In this document: in pieces, positions 30,478-39,779 of the stretch
Position numbering within the stretch: the first letter of the stretch is position 1
Layout: the number at the start of each line of letters is the position of its first letter
Origin: Prorocentrum cordatum
Taxonomy: Eukaryota; Sar; Dinophyceae; Prorocentrales; Prorocentraceae
Assembly (NCBI GenBank): GCA_963575745.1
Contig: CAUYUJ010016369.1
Location: 107,001 to 171,000, forward strand
Direction: 5' to 3'
Length of the DNA stretch: 64,000 nucleotides
Position numbers and translations under genes: made by a program
Notes under the pieces: model-generated
Database searches by the model: none
The model's input: only the letters and a program-made list of their open reading frames with translations
What the model was told of the DNA's origin: nothing

Positions 30478-31588
30478 GTCTTCTGATCACAACATTGGGC
30501 GCTGTCATGGGGCTCCTATGCGGGTTCAAACTGTGCGACGTTTGTTTCCTGCAGGTATCTTGGGCCATTGCGATCTGCGGCGTCTCACTTCACGGGTTCA
30601 TGTCGAGCGCCAGGGGGCGCTGTCCAACGCCGGGCCGGGGTGCATTTGTCCCTGGAGAGTCGCGGGGGTCCCCGAGAAAGAGACTGAGTTCAGGCTCGTC
30701 AGCGCGGGCTCGATCTCGGCGCGGGGGCGGTTGCATGCACCAGCCAAGGGCACGTCGCAGCCACCTGGCAATCAGTGCGCAGGTCGCCACGAGACCTCGG
30801 TTGTCCATGCCCTCTCGCCCTGGCTCCACGACTGCGATTCCGTGGAGGCTGGGGCCGACCTGAATCTGAGCAAAGCCTGCGACAGCATCGATTTCGCTGT
30901 TGGCGCCCAAAGCTGCATTTGCAGTGGAGCCCCTCGGCGGTGACCTTCGCGGCCCTAGCCGCCTGGCGGGGGCCAAGGCGCCGCTGCGTGGCCCAGGCGC
31001 CGGCGCCGCCTATATGGCCCACGCGCGGACTGCCACAGGGTGATTCGGTTGCCCCGGGCGCGCTGACTTCGTCGTTGACGCCGTGGCATCCGCGCCAAGG
31101 AACATGCTACATGGGCGATCGAGCCATCGCGCCAGCCACGGTTGAAACCTTCGACGCCGACCACGCAGTCCTTCGACGCGGCGGTGGGCTTCGGGGAGAA
31201 CCAGTCCAAGAGGCAACGGTGGACGCGTTCAGATGCTGCGCCAATGCTGATAGAACACCTCGGGGTCATGGCCATGCCTGTCGACCCCGCGCACACGATC
31301 TGGCCCCGTGCAGGTTGGGGCCGGACCCTGTCTTCGTGCCCCTGTCCCCTGTCTTCGCGCCACGGCGCCGCAGTGCGTCTGAGGTTGGCTATCACGTGCA
31401 TCCGTCGCCTTTGGCTGAGGGGTTGCCCCCTGCTGGCCCCGCCTCCAGAGCGGATGATTGTGGACGAGCGGCTGTGCTGGTCTACGTTCCTGGAAAACTC
31501 TGTACAACAACATGCGGCCGTTACCGACCTTCGTTCTCAGATATGCGGATGGTCGTGGATGTCTCCTGGAAGTGAAAGAAAACGATGA
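30398..31588 (+). pseudogene. LINE C: reverse transcriptase with lost catalytic Asp residues
   Basis: Motif A reads DLNLSKACDSIDFAV (30857-30901), where LDLSKAFD is normal: Asn replaces the catalytic Asp at 30863-30865. Motif B is TRGLPQGDSVAPGALTS (about 31020-31070). Motif C is CYMGDRAIAP: Gly (31114-31116) replaces the first Asp of YxDD. Then come FDAAVGFGENQSKRQRW and IEHLGVMAMPVDP, typical thumb sequence. At least two frame changes occur between motifs A and C. The copy cannot encode a working enzyme. Confidence 0.65.
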
Positions 31589-31760
31589 CCGCCGAGTCTC
31601 GTGGAAACAACGGGAGGCCAGTTCTGGACGCACACACCCGACGAGCCGAGGTACAGCAAGCGCATCGAACATTTGCTGAGGAGTATTGCTCGAGTTCGGT
31701 GCTTGACGATAGTTAGTTGTAAGCGGGCAAACGCACCAGACATCCTCGACGTAGACATCG

Positions 31761-32066
31761 ATGCTGAACCTCGCCCAACCTTTACAAGTTTGTGAAGCAG
31801 TTATCGGAAGAGCAAAGGGCATCATTGACCACCTTTTCGGGGCCGTAGCTTCGGAGACACGCAGAAGAACGGGATCACCTAGGAAGCATTGCCAGGACAT
31901 CAATCCCTCATTTCGTAATTTGTGGGCCGAATGCCCGAAGTACCAACGCCTTCGGCGTGCCATTGGCGAGCGTCACGGACTGCCTGATATTTTCTGGTCG
32001 TCAGCCCCGGGGGTGATGGCCAAGACGGATGGGCGACTTTCAGTTGTCACCCGAGCCCGGAAATGA
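31761..32066 (+). pseudogene. LINE C: C-terminal Cys motif
   Basis: The frame reads NPSFRNLWAECPKYQRLRRA then IGERHGLPDIFWSSAPGV. LW-x-E-C-P-x-(F/Y) is the motif found near the C-terminus of many LINE and RNase H-bearing polyproteins (the 'HLLWECP' box). The usual upstream His and Cys are not clear. It ends at a stop at 32064-32066, close to a host-like exon on the other strand. Confidence 0.5.
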
Positions 32067-32109
32067 GAGCCACCATGCTAACCGCCGCTTGCGAACTGGG
32101 TGTTCAGAT

Positions 32110-32447
32110 CTTGGGAGAAGGTCTGAACGAAATGCTTCATCCATCACCACATCGGCAGGCCCTTCTTGGTGCTGCTGATCGTGGAGTTGGTGGTGGGGAC
32201 CGTTGTCCGTTATGGGGCTGCCCCAGAGCTCGGGTGTTCCATTCACCATCTTCTTCATCATGTACCAGACGAGGAAACGCACAACTCTTTCCTCTTCCTC
32301 TGGGCCAGCTCTTCGTCCAGAGTCGTCTTCGGACGGTAAGCGGGCACCCAGCCACGGGGAGAAAACACAATCCGCAAACGTCGATGGGGGGCGGAAGACG
32401 GGCAGCCAGGATATCTCTTGCGGTCGTCCCAGCAGTTCTTGGAGAGC
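32110..32447 (-). CDS. Long exon-like segment, unrecognised protein
   Basis: The minus strand has a pyrimidine-rich tract and acceptor (TTTTTCTCGTTGGGTTCCTAG), then over 110 open codons: ALQELLGRPQEISWLPVFRP, STFADCVFSPWLGARLPSED, an acidic GPEEEERVV, RFLVWYMMKKMVNGTPELWG, SPITDNGPHHQLHDQQHQEG and PADVVMDEAF. It has no repeat beneath it and a rich residue mix, so I regard it as the best host-exon candidate in the window. A donor could be CGTTCAG after MDEAF or slightly further down. The plus-strand LINE C ends at 32066, just past it. No family is recognised. Confidence 0.55.
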
Positions 32448-32719
32448 CTAGGAACCCAACGAGAAAAACACATACAGACATGCAAACGCCTGATCCGCGA
32501 CCTTCAAAGAGCAAGAGGAGGAGGAGCAAGAGGGTGGGGGAGAGCGGTAGAAGAGGGGAAGGATGAGAGGGGGGATGAGCAGAGACCTTCTTGGAACATG
32601 TTACTCACTACGGGCCGAGCAAGACCCAATGACGCAGGCATATATCGACCAAGACACCGGAGCACCAAACCCGACACGTTCTTGCGCCAAGGCAGGCTTT
32701 TACACCGTCGGGCTGATGA

Positions 32720-33445
32720 TGCTGATGGTGTTGGTGATGTCGGTAGCGATGCTGATGCTGCTGCTGATGATGCTGATGCTGCGGATGCTGTTGATGCTGC
32801 TGCTGGTATACATCTCTTGAACATTATGGTTATGGTTGTGGAGGTACCGGTTGTGAGGTTGCTGGTGATGATGATGCTGATGATGCGGGTATGTTCGATG
32901 TCCGGATACAACTGATGATGATGCGACTGTTGATGATGCTGCTACTGCCGATTATGATGCTGCACGTACCAACTGCCGGACGATGATGATGATGCTGATG
33001 GTGCTGCTAGGGATGATGCTGGTGATGGTGATGGTGATGATGATGTTGAACAGGATGATGGCGATGCCACTGATGCCGATGATAATTTTCAGAATAGCGA
33101 TGGTGAGTATGAGGATGATAATGATGATGCTGCTGATGATGATGATGATGACGATCTTGATGATGATGACGATGATGAGGTTGATCGTGATGGTAATGCT
33201 TATGCGAATGATGGTAACGCTGATGATGGTGATGATGACCATGATGACGGCGATGATGACGATGATGATGAGTGTGAAGATGATGGCGACGACGATAATG
33301 ATGCTGACGATTATGATGATGATAATGGTAATGATGATTGTAATGCTGATGCTGATACTGATGTTGCTGCTGCTGAAGCCGATGGTGGTAATGATGATGT
33401 TGACGATGAGCGATGATGTTGATGATGATGAGGGGGATGATAAGG
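32720..33445. repeat. GATGATGCTGATG-type trinucleotide array
   Basis: About 700 bp of GAT/GCT/GGT triplets with frequent phase breaks. It gives poly-Met, poly-Ile, poly-His and poly-Asp frames in turn; none is a protein. Confidence 0.9.
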
Positions 33446-33562
33446 AAAATGATAACTACAAGGATCAGGAAGCGCATCGGAGGCGGATCCTGAAAGCGGC
33501 GGCAGGGGAAGTCGGATGAGGAGGAGGAGGATGAGGAGGAGGATGAGGAGGAGGAGGAGGAG

Positions 33563-33735
33563 GGCCAGCAACCTCCACAGCGCCCCGAACACGTCCGTGA
33601 CCTCCTCCACAGGTCCCCGCGACGGCGCCTCGCCTGGAGGCGCGGGCCCGGGGCTGGAGACCTCCCACACCCCCCCTTCGATGGCAAGCCGGTTGGCCTC
33701 GCGCGCGCCCCTGAGGAGCCAGCAGGGAAGCAGGA
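33563..33735 (-). CDS. Exon-like segment after a CTCCTCAG acceptor, unrecognised
   Basis: The minus strand has GCTCCTCAG then an open frame GAREANRLAIEGGVWEVSSP, GPAPPGEAPSRGPVEEVTDV, FGALWRLLA. An AG|GTTGCT donor-like site follows GALWR just before a (CTC)n tract (33518-33562), which would sit at the start of the next intron. Composition is strongly coding-like. It is about 5 bp from the next piece upstream in a different frame, so they are either two exons or one exon with a frame change. Confidence 0.4.
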
Positions 33736-33739
33736 AGGA

Positions 33740-33935
33740 GGATCACCAGGAGGGAGGCACTTGCCACCCAGGGAGGGGTCCGAGGAGGTCGGATGATACG
33801 CCAGGTTTTCCTTTCGCAGAACACGTTTTGCATCAGCGACATGGCGCACCTGGCTTCCAACAGCTTCGATGTGTGCACGTTTAGGTACCCCAGATAAGAA
33901 GAGTCAAGGAGGAACCCAGGGTAGGCCTCCGGGCC
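33740..33935 (-). CDS. Exon-like segment, membrane-associated, unrecognised
   Basis: After an in-frame TAG/acceptor (CTCCTAG, near 33945) the minus strand reads GKGPEAYPGFLLDSSYLGYL, NVHTSKLLEARCAMSLMQNV, FCERKTWRIIRPPRTPPWVA and a hydrophobic end SASLLVILLPASLLAPQ. The same frame is also open upstream of the TAG (to about 34130: LYALAWKHQEHSHSRVAAAA). The Cys/Arg/Tyr-rich mix looks like a real protein with one membrane helix at the end. Unrecognised. Confidence 0.45.
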
Positions 33936-34424
33936 TTTGCCCGACTAGGAGCTGGAGATCCCCTCGTCGCCTGGACAACTGCTGAATATGTAAGTCGCGG
34001 CCGCGGCAACGCGGCTGTGCGAATGCTCCTGGTGTTTCCAAGCCAAGGCGTAGAGCATGAACAGTGTCGAGAAGCACCGCCATCCCCCACCATGAGTTCT
34101 CCAACAGGTAAGGATGGGTTGTACGCGTGCGAAGACAAGAAAGGAGGAATGATGAAGAGGAAGTTGACGACGATGTCGGGAGGATGAGCGAGGATGAGCG
34201 GGGATGACAAAAGGGTAAGGAAGAGCGAGGATGAGACAAAATGACAATAAGGGCGGATGACGGCGACAAAGCAATGATAACCAGGAAGATGGCGACGATG
34301 CATATGGGGGAGGCGGGAGAGGCAGAAGGACAACCATAGAGGAGGGAACAAGAAAAAGAGAAGGACGACGAAGGCGGAGAGAGTTGGAACACGACCACAA
34401 AGGAGGACGGATGAGGAAGGACTT

Positions 34425-34495
34425 CTCCTCCTCCTCCTCTTCCTCCTTCCCCTCTCCTCCTCCTCCTCCTCCTTCTCCTCCTCCTCCTCCTCGCT
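34425..34495. repeat. (CTC)n microsatellite
   Basis: CTC/TCC triplets on the plus strand, about 70 bp. Confidence 0.9.
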
Positions 34496-34523
34496 CAAAT
34501 TTCCGCTTTCCCCGTCTTCCTTG

Positions 34524-34928
34524 CTACATGATCCCTGCCCCTTCCTCCTCCCTCCCCCCTTTGACCCCTGAATTGCCCGAAGAGGGCAATCTATAAAGGC
34601 CACCAAGTCTTCCTTCTTCCGCTGGTGCTATTCCTTCCATAGCTCCCTCCCATCCCCAGCCCGCCGCTCCCTGTATAACTCCTTCGCTCCCCGCCTCGGC
34701 CACGTCACATCGCTCCCACGGGGGAAGCGGCACCAAAGCCCCTCCCTCCTCCTCCTGGGCGCCCACCATCCCCCCCAACCCAGACGTCCGACGTTGTGTT
34801 TTCTTCCCGACGTGGCCCACCCAACAGGCCTGGACATTCTTCACGGGGGCGAGTTTTTCATCCAGAGCCGTTTTCTGACGGTTCTGGTGCCCGGTGGAGG
34901 GCCCCTCACAGACGCCGAAGATGGCCAA
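34524..34928 (-). CDS. Open minus-strand frame, low-confidence hypothetical
   Basis: 134 codons: NRQKTALDEKLAPVKNVQAC, later RCDVAEAGSEGVIQGAAGWG and EEGRLGGLYRLPSSGNSGVK. Coding-like in places, but other frames on both strands (for example plus 34794-34997, FFIQSRFLTVLVPGG) are equally good. I cannot decide which is real. Confidence 0.2.
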   Translation of the reverse strand: MAIFGVCEGPSTGHQNRQKTALDEKLAPVKNVQACWVGHVGKKTQRRTSGLGGMVGAQEEEGGALVPLPPWERCDVAEAGSEGVIQGAAGWGWEGAMEGIAPAEEGRLGGLYRLPSSGNSGVKGGREEEGAGIM

Positions 34929-35089
34929 ACTCCTGTTACTTGGCGGCGCGCACAGGGGGTGAGGCAGAAAGGGCTGGCATTCTTAGAAAGCTCATAAGAC
35001 CTTCGGCTTTCTGAAAAGATGTCTAAGCCTTTTCAGGGGATGGAGGCGGATCCTCAGAACAGAAGGCCAGAGAGCTTTGGGAAGCCCCG

Positions 35090-35265
35090 CCGCCTTCTGA
35101 GAAGGTCTGCCCCTCACCCCTGAGATCTGACAACAAATGCAACATCGCGAAAAATCTCATCGCCACTGTTCGAACCGGTTCGATCTGTGATGGTCCCGGC
35201 ACCCGAAACCGGGCGGAAACGCCCGCCACGAAAGACTTGCAACGCCCAGATGTCAGGGTCACTTC
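35090..35265 (-). CDS. Exon-like segment, unrecognised
   Basis: The minus strand reads CKSFVAGVSARFRVPGPSQI, EPVRTVAMRFFAMLHLLSDL, RG, then a GGTGAGGGG donor-like site. A second frame (IWALQVFRGGRFRPVSGAGT) is also open over the same bases. The first looks more protein-like. Unrecognised. Confidence 0.35.
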
Positions 35266-35394
35266 CCCCTCGGCGCGCCGCCGACTCATGACTGGTGGAG
35301 GAAGGGGAGGGTGGGTGAGAGAGGGCTGCGGAAGAGGGAGGAAGAGGGATGAAGGGAGGAGATAGGACGCGGGTTTGAGGCGAGGATGTCGGAG

Positions 35395-35830
35395 ACCGCC
35401 CCCCTCGCGCCGCGCTGGTCGCCTCCCTCTGCGGCGCCAGGTGGAGGTCCGCGCCCCGCGTCGGGGGCGCCCGCGGCGCGGGGCCCGCCGCGCTCGCCGG
35501 GAGTGGCCCGCGGCGCCGGCGACGGGCGGCGGCGGGGGACTGCCGTACGGGAGCCCGCGGGCGGCAGCCCGGCGACCGGAGAGGGGGGGGGGGAGGGTTC
35601 GATGGGATTCCAGGTCGGCCTCGCGTGCGCCCAGATCGGGCACGAGGTCCAGGCAGAAAGGGGACGGCCACCGACGACGGCGACGAAGAGGCACGACGAC
35701 GGCGAGGACGACAAACGACACGCCAACGACAAATGGGAGGGATGGGAGGGGTGGGACCGGGGGAGGGCGCGGGGGAGAGGGGGGGAGAGGGGGGGAGAGG
35801 GGGGGAAGGGGTAGGGAAGGAAAAGGGGGA
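35395..35830. repeat. GC- and G-rich low-complexity stretch
   Basis: CGGCGACGG, GGGGAGAGG and GGGGGG runs; no gene seen despite open frames. Confidence 0.6.
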
Positions 35831-35938
35831 GCGTCCCATTGCGGTTGTTCCCTGTTCTCGATATCCTAGCGGTGTCCTGCATCGCTTCCATGCAGAGACC
35901 CTTCTTCCGCACCACTGACGGAATCGCAGGACCCCGCC
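35830..35938 (-). CDS. Exon-like segment after a CCACAG acceptor, unrecognised
   Basis: The minus strand has TTTCCACAG then GPAIPSVVRKKGLCMEAMQD and TARISRTGNNRNGTLP, after which a G/C low-complexity tract begins (35590-35830). The acceptor is good (pyrimidines then CAG|G). Two other frames are open but less protein-like. No family known. Confidence 0.35.
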
Positions 35939-36009
35939 CTGTGGAAACATTACAGTGGGCTCCTTCAGAAAAACGGTTCGAGTGTGATGTCTGCCAACAG
36001 CACGCCCGA

Positions 36010-36200
36010 AGACGGATGATTCAGAAAGTAAAGCGGAGGAGGAAGGGAGCGTTGGAGGACGAGGGGGGGAAGGCGGGAGGGCGGACGTGGGAAGGGGGGC
36101 AGAGGAGGGAGGAAGGAGGAGGGAGGAGGAAGGGAGGAAGAAAGGAGAGAAGAGGGAGGAAGGAGGAAGGGAGGAGGGGGAAGGAGGAGGGAGGAGGATT
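36010..36200. repeat. GGAGGAAGG purine tract
   Basis: About 190 bp of G/A only on the plus strand, directly before the 5' edge of LINE D. Confidence 0.85.
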
Positions 36201-36241
36201 CAGTCGGGACTATACTTGCGGGGTGCTCACTGGCCACGACG

Positions 36242-37022
36242 ATGGCGAAGGTCACGCTCTACAGGTTGATTAGACAGTTGCATGATGAGCACCCCACGCT
36301 GCACGTGCGCAATGTCGTCGACGGCGTGCATGCCCAGTGGATTGGTTCCGACCGGCATATTGCCCAGGAGCTCGGGGCTGTTGGAAAGAAGCTTGTCCAG
36401 GGTAACAAAAAACTGGACCTGGTCCTGGCGGACCGTAAGTCCCACTTCCTGGCCTCCACCCCTGTCCTCAGTGCGAAGCTTCAGAAGGCCTGGGGCTCTC
36501 TGGGGTTCAAGTGGCAAGTGGTGACCAGGAACCTCGGGTCCGATGCGACCTGTGCTCGATCGAGCGCGCCGTACAGGAACCCTTGCAGCTCGCCCCCGCA
36601 AAAGTCTCAAGCGTAGCTGGCGACTTCGTCGACTTCGGGGCCCCGCTCAGGTCCATGGAGTGCAACGTGCGGGCCCTCAGGTGTGCGCCCTCTGGGGTGC
36701 CACCGTCTCGGGCGTCAAGGGGAGTAGCATGCACAGACTGAGGGTGGCGGCTGAAGGATCTCTGCACCTGTCAAGGGGACGGCCTCGACAGGCCTGCGAC
36801 TCTGCTCCTCCGCCAGAAGATGGACCCCCAGGCTATATGTCACAAGGGCGTGGTCCTGTACTGGGCCAGGCCATCTGGGAAGGTAGGCCGTCTTTAAGCA
36901 TCATGCAGCGTGCCCGAGTCGGCATTCGAGGAACTAGCCCGTCGTACGTTCTCTTGGGGAGCCGCTCGGTCACCTGTGCACGTTTTTACCTTGATCCTCA
37001 GGGGCCTCGGATGGCTGACTGA
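36242..37022 (+). pseudogene. LINE D: reverse transcriptase C-terminal part
   Basis: KKLDLVLADRKSHFLASTPV then LQKAWGSLGFKWQVVTRNLG SDAT match the post-palm segment of dinoflagellate LINE RTs ('K-x-x-F-x-A-S-x-x-x-L ... W ... G-F ... R-N-L-G-x-D-A'). A frame change near 36560 leads to VQRAGPQVCALWGATVSGVK and MHRLRVAAEGS. The catalytic YxDD would lie upstream of 36240 and is missing. Confidence 0.65.
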
Positions 37023-38015
37023 GACAGGCATGCCTGTAGACTTGCTAGCATTGGCCCCATTGCAGGTTGGCTGGCTAGCCCAGCGGGCCTCTCGATTTCG
37101 GTCGGACAATGTGGCTCTTCAGGCGCGTGCTGGCTCTCAGATCTGGTCCAGGCCCATCATGTGGAAGCCTCTCCTAGGTTTGCTTGAAGGGTCGAAGGTG
37201 GCCTGGGACCCCCGCAGGCAGGAGGCCTTGCGGAATTGTGTCTCCCAGTGCCACTGGCCCCAGGAGCGACTGCACAGGCCTGGGTATGTTGACTCGCCAC
37301 TCTGCAAGCTTTGCGGGTCGGCGCCTGGCACACTGTTCCACAGGCGCTACCGATGTGATGCGTGCCAGGCCCAGCGTGCGACCTGCTGCAGTCCTTTGCT
37401 CGTGCGTTGCATGTCTGACCTTGAGGCCTGGAACCAAGACCTAGAGAAGGCCGCTGCTGGCATCTTCCCCATCGTCCCCGAGCTGGCTACCCCCTCCCTC
37501 TCGTCAGCAGCGATGCTGACGTGTTTTGGGTCAACCGCTCCGCCGATGGAAGGGCTGTCGGGCAATATGTTCGCCGATGCCTCAACTCTCGACCCATCCA
37601 ACCCGTTACTCACGCGTGCGGGGTGCGGGCTGGCCATGGTGGATGACAACGGGCTTTGTAGCGCGGGTTGCTACGGAGTGGTCCCGTGGGAGATGGCCCG
37701 GTGGCAGGCGGCCAGGGACGGGGAGGATTACGCTTTGTATATGGTCGCGTCGCCCTTGGATGTGTCACGGGGCCAGCGACCTACCATATAGATTGCGCCG
37801 CCACAGTGAAAGCTGCCAGATCGCCTAAGTTTGCGGTCAGTGCAGCATGCAGTCGAGCTCACATGTGGACGCGTTTCTTTCGTGTCCTTCACGGGGAGCC
37901 ACCCCCTGCTGTGAAGATCAAGGCTCATTCGACGTGGAGCGATGTGGCGAGGGTGTTCGGAACCCCATTCCAGAAGCGTGGCTCTGACGAGGCGGACAGG
38001 TTAGCCAAACTATGA
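36910..38015 (+). pseudogene. LINE D: zinc knuckle and RNase H domain, one frameshift
   Basis: The first frame (36910-37791) has CKLCGSAPGTLFHRRYRC (C-x2-C...H...C knuckle, about 37303-37356). Then the RNase H start: NMFADASTLDPSNPLLTRAG with the first catalytic Asp in FADAS (about 37565-37585). After a frame change near 37770 the domain goes on with YHIDCAATVKAA (second Asp), VKIKAHSTWSDV and GSDEADRLAKL (final Asp). RNase H degrades RNA in the RNA-DNA hybrid formed during copying. All key Asp are visible, but the frame is broken. Confidence 0.75.
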
Positions 38016-38048
38016 GCCAATTGTCACCCTCCGACTGCGGATGTTGCC

Positions 38049-38485
38049 GTGAAGCTTCGAGTCCTGGAGTCAGTAGCTAGTCAGGCGACCCGCTGGGCTG
38101 GCGAGCACGAGGCCTGGAGGGCCGACAGAGGGCTGCGAGACTGCGACGATCTCTCGGGGCCTGATGGGGTCGGTTCGGGCCGTGCTCGTCTCCAGCAGCT
38201 GACCTTGCCGAGCGTTCGGAGCGGTGCCCGCCCGTTTGCTCTCACGGATCCCCAGCATGACGACTTGGTTGCCCTCACCAACCTGCTCGGTCATACGCTG
38301 GGCAAGGCCACTGTGTTTGGCCCTGATGGTGAGCGTGTGGTTGGTGGGGGGACCGTCCTTGTGTGTCTGAAGTGCTGGGGTTACAATGGGGGGCGGTCAA
38401 ATCCTTAAGCCGCCGCTGCACCCCGCCCACCATCGCACTGACGCGACAACTGGGCCGTGTCAGGAAAGGCGGTTTCCCGCCTTAG
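38049..38485 (+). pseudogene. LINE D: C-terminal Cys motif and tail
   Basis: LVCLKCWGYNGGRSNP fits the C-terminal 'C-x-x-C-G-A-Y' box of this LINE clade (Trp replaces Gly). A frame change at about 38400 gives the usual end SRRCTPPTIALTRQLGRVRK followed by GGFPP and stop (38483-38485). Confidence 0.6.
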
Positions 38486-38584
38486 GCCCCGCAATACAAA
38501 GGGTCGACGATAGGCCCAATGAGGCCCGCCACCTCAGCGGATGTGGCCATCCTGGCCACCACGTCGGCGGCCGACCTCCAGACC
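38482..38584 (-). CDS. Exon-like segment cut by LINE D
   Basis: The minus strand has CGCCCAG then VWRSAADVVARMATSAEVAG and LIGPIVDPLYCGA with a TAA at 38482-38484. The acceptor is good and the first 25 residues look coding. The stop overlaps the last codon of LINE D on the other strand, so the LINE probably landed in or at the edge of this exon. Unrecognised protein. Confidence 0.4.
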
Positions 38585-38879
38585 CTGGGCGGTGGAAGGG
38601 TGGGGACGTGATCGTCGTCGTCGTCGTGGGGGGAGCGGTGGAGTGAGAGCGAGTGTGCTGCCCGCGTCAGCCACACGCCCGAGCATCTGGCGGACGAGGC
38701 CGCCCGCCTCCGAGAGGGACGAGAGGTGGGATGTTTGAGTTGGCCTGCCCTCCCGCTGGTGACGTAGGTGGCTGGCGCCCCCTGGAGCGCCACCCAGCGG
38801 GAGGGTCAGGTCTTGTGCGGGCTGAGGTGAGTCACCGACCTCCTCCGCAATGGGAAGTAGAAGTAGAGGAGGGAGGAGG

Positions 38880-39310
38880 ACGGGAGGAATGGCGAGGAGG
38901 ACGGATCGGGAAACGGCGAGCAGGACGACGACGGCGACGACGGCGACGACGACGACGAGGCGGCCAGCGCCCACGGGCGGCGCACCGCCGACACCGCGCC
39001 AAAGCCCGCGGCGACCAGGCAGGCCGCCGGGCCGAGCCGCGGCGGCCGCCGCCGCGCCATCGCGCCGCGGGCGCGAGCGCGCGCACGGCCCACGAGGGCG
39101 CCGTGCGCGGGCGCTGCGGGGGCCGACGGCGGCGGCGGCGGTGGCCCGCGGCGGCCTCCAGGCCGTGGCCGGGAGAGGGCGGCGGCGGTCTCTCGGCTGT
39201 GGGCGGCGGCGGCGGCCATGCTGGGGGGCGGCGGGCGTGTCAGCACGGGGGCGCGGCGAGGGAGGGCGGAGGAGGCGGAGGAGGAGGAGGAGGCGGAGGA
39301 GGAGGATGGG
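38880..39310. repeat. GC-rich CGG/GGA region
   Basis: CGGCGACGACGG, GGCGGCGGCGG and GGAGGAGGAGG. Many long open frames (Arg- or Pro-rich) follow from composition; none supported. Confidence 0.6.
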
Positions 39311-39515
39311 CCGAGCCCAGGTAGCCGCAGCCAGCAAGCGAGCGAGGGAGCGGGCGGTCGGGGGAGCGAAGCGGGAGCAACGAGCGAGGGTTCCCCCTTC
39401 GCCGCTGGCCGCCGCGGGCGTCGGTGGGCCGCCGGTGGCGTGGGTCGCTCCCAGTTGCCGAGGTCTCCAGAGGTACACGGCTCGTCCCTCGGAGGCCTCC
39501 AGGATGTGCAACACT

Positions 39516-39767
39516 TTACATACTGGAAACTGTTCTGATTTCGGGGCGAATCAGGCCATGGCGTCCTCCTCCGCACTCCCTCCTCATCCCGTTGGCTCCT
39601 TCCCCCCTGCGTCCCCCGCCCCCCGTTTCCCCCCCAACTCCTGCTCTACTCTCCACTTCAGGCCAAGCGGCGGCTTGCCCGTCGGCTAGCGGGCGGCCCC
39701 TCTCCTGGCAGTACTCCAGGTACCCCATGACCACCGCGTAGCGCGCGAACGCCTCGAACTCGGCCTC
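39516..39767 (-). CDS. Exon-like segment (AEFEAFARYAVVMGYLEYC), unrecognised
   Basis: The minus strand has a TGAGAG acceptor-like end, then AEFEAFARYAVVMGYLEYCQ and ERGRPLADGQAAAWPEVE (39767-39650). The aromatic and charged mix and heptad-like spacing make this a strong exon candidate. The frame stays open to 39516 but becomes Gly/Arg-rich, so the true end is probably near 39650. Unrecognised. Confidence 0.45.
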   Translation of the reverse strand, partial: EAEFEAFARYAVVMGYLEYCQERGRPLADGQAAAWPEVESRAGVGGETGGGGRRGEGANGMRRECGGGRHGLIRPEIRTVSSM

Positions 39768-39779
39768 TCACGGCGCGGC

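Larger units (their letters stand above)
25085..32066 (+). mobile_element. LINE C: OTU - endonuclease - RT element interrupted by a satellite
   Basis: Plus-strand order: OTU-like protease end (25085-25350), basic and Cys-containing linker (to 26200), endonuclease start (26835-26970), a 1.77-kb satellite (27290-29060), endonuclease end with GDMNW (29440-29530), RT linker (29800-30480), RT motifs A-C (30858-31120), and terminal LWAECPKY motif (31916-31960). Without the satellite it is about 5.2 kb, a normal LINE length. Coding is split over many frames and catalytic residues are lost, so it is inactive. Either the satellite grew inside the element or two related fragments flank it. Confidence 0.6.
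36242..38485 (+). mobile_element. LINE D: 5'-truncated LINE with RT thumb, zinc knuckle and RNase H
   Basis: Plus-strand order: RT C-terminal region (36242-36616), thumb/connection (36543-37022), zinc knuckle and first half of RNase H (36910-37791), second half of RNase H (37770-38015), C-terminal Cys motif (38049-38408) and a basic tail QLGRVRKGGFPP ending in TAG at 38483-38485. Endonuclease and RT palm are absent, as expected for 5'-truncated LINE insertions. Three or four frame changes. The C-terminal RNase H domain separates this clade from LINEs A and B. Confidence 0.75.

Noticed and set aside
34790-34910. Paralogous exon of the 32110-32447 piece
   Set aside because: A short plus-strand similarity (CCAGAG-CGT-TTC-GACGG) to 32310-32335 was noticed, but it does not keep the reading frame or extend, so it may be chance.
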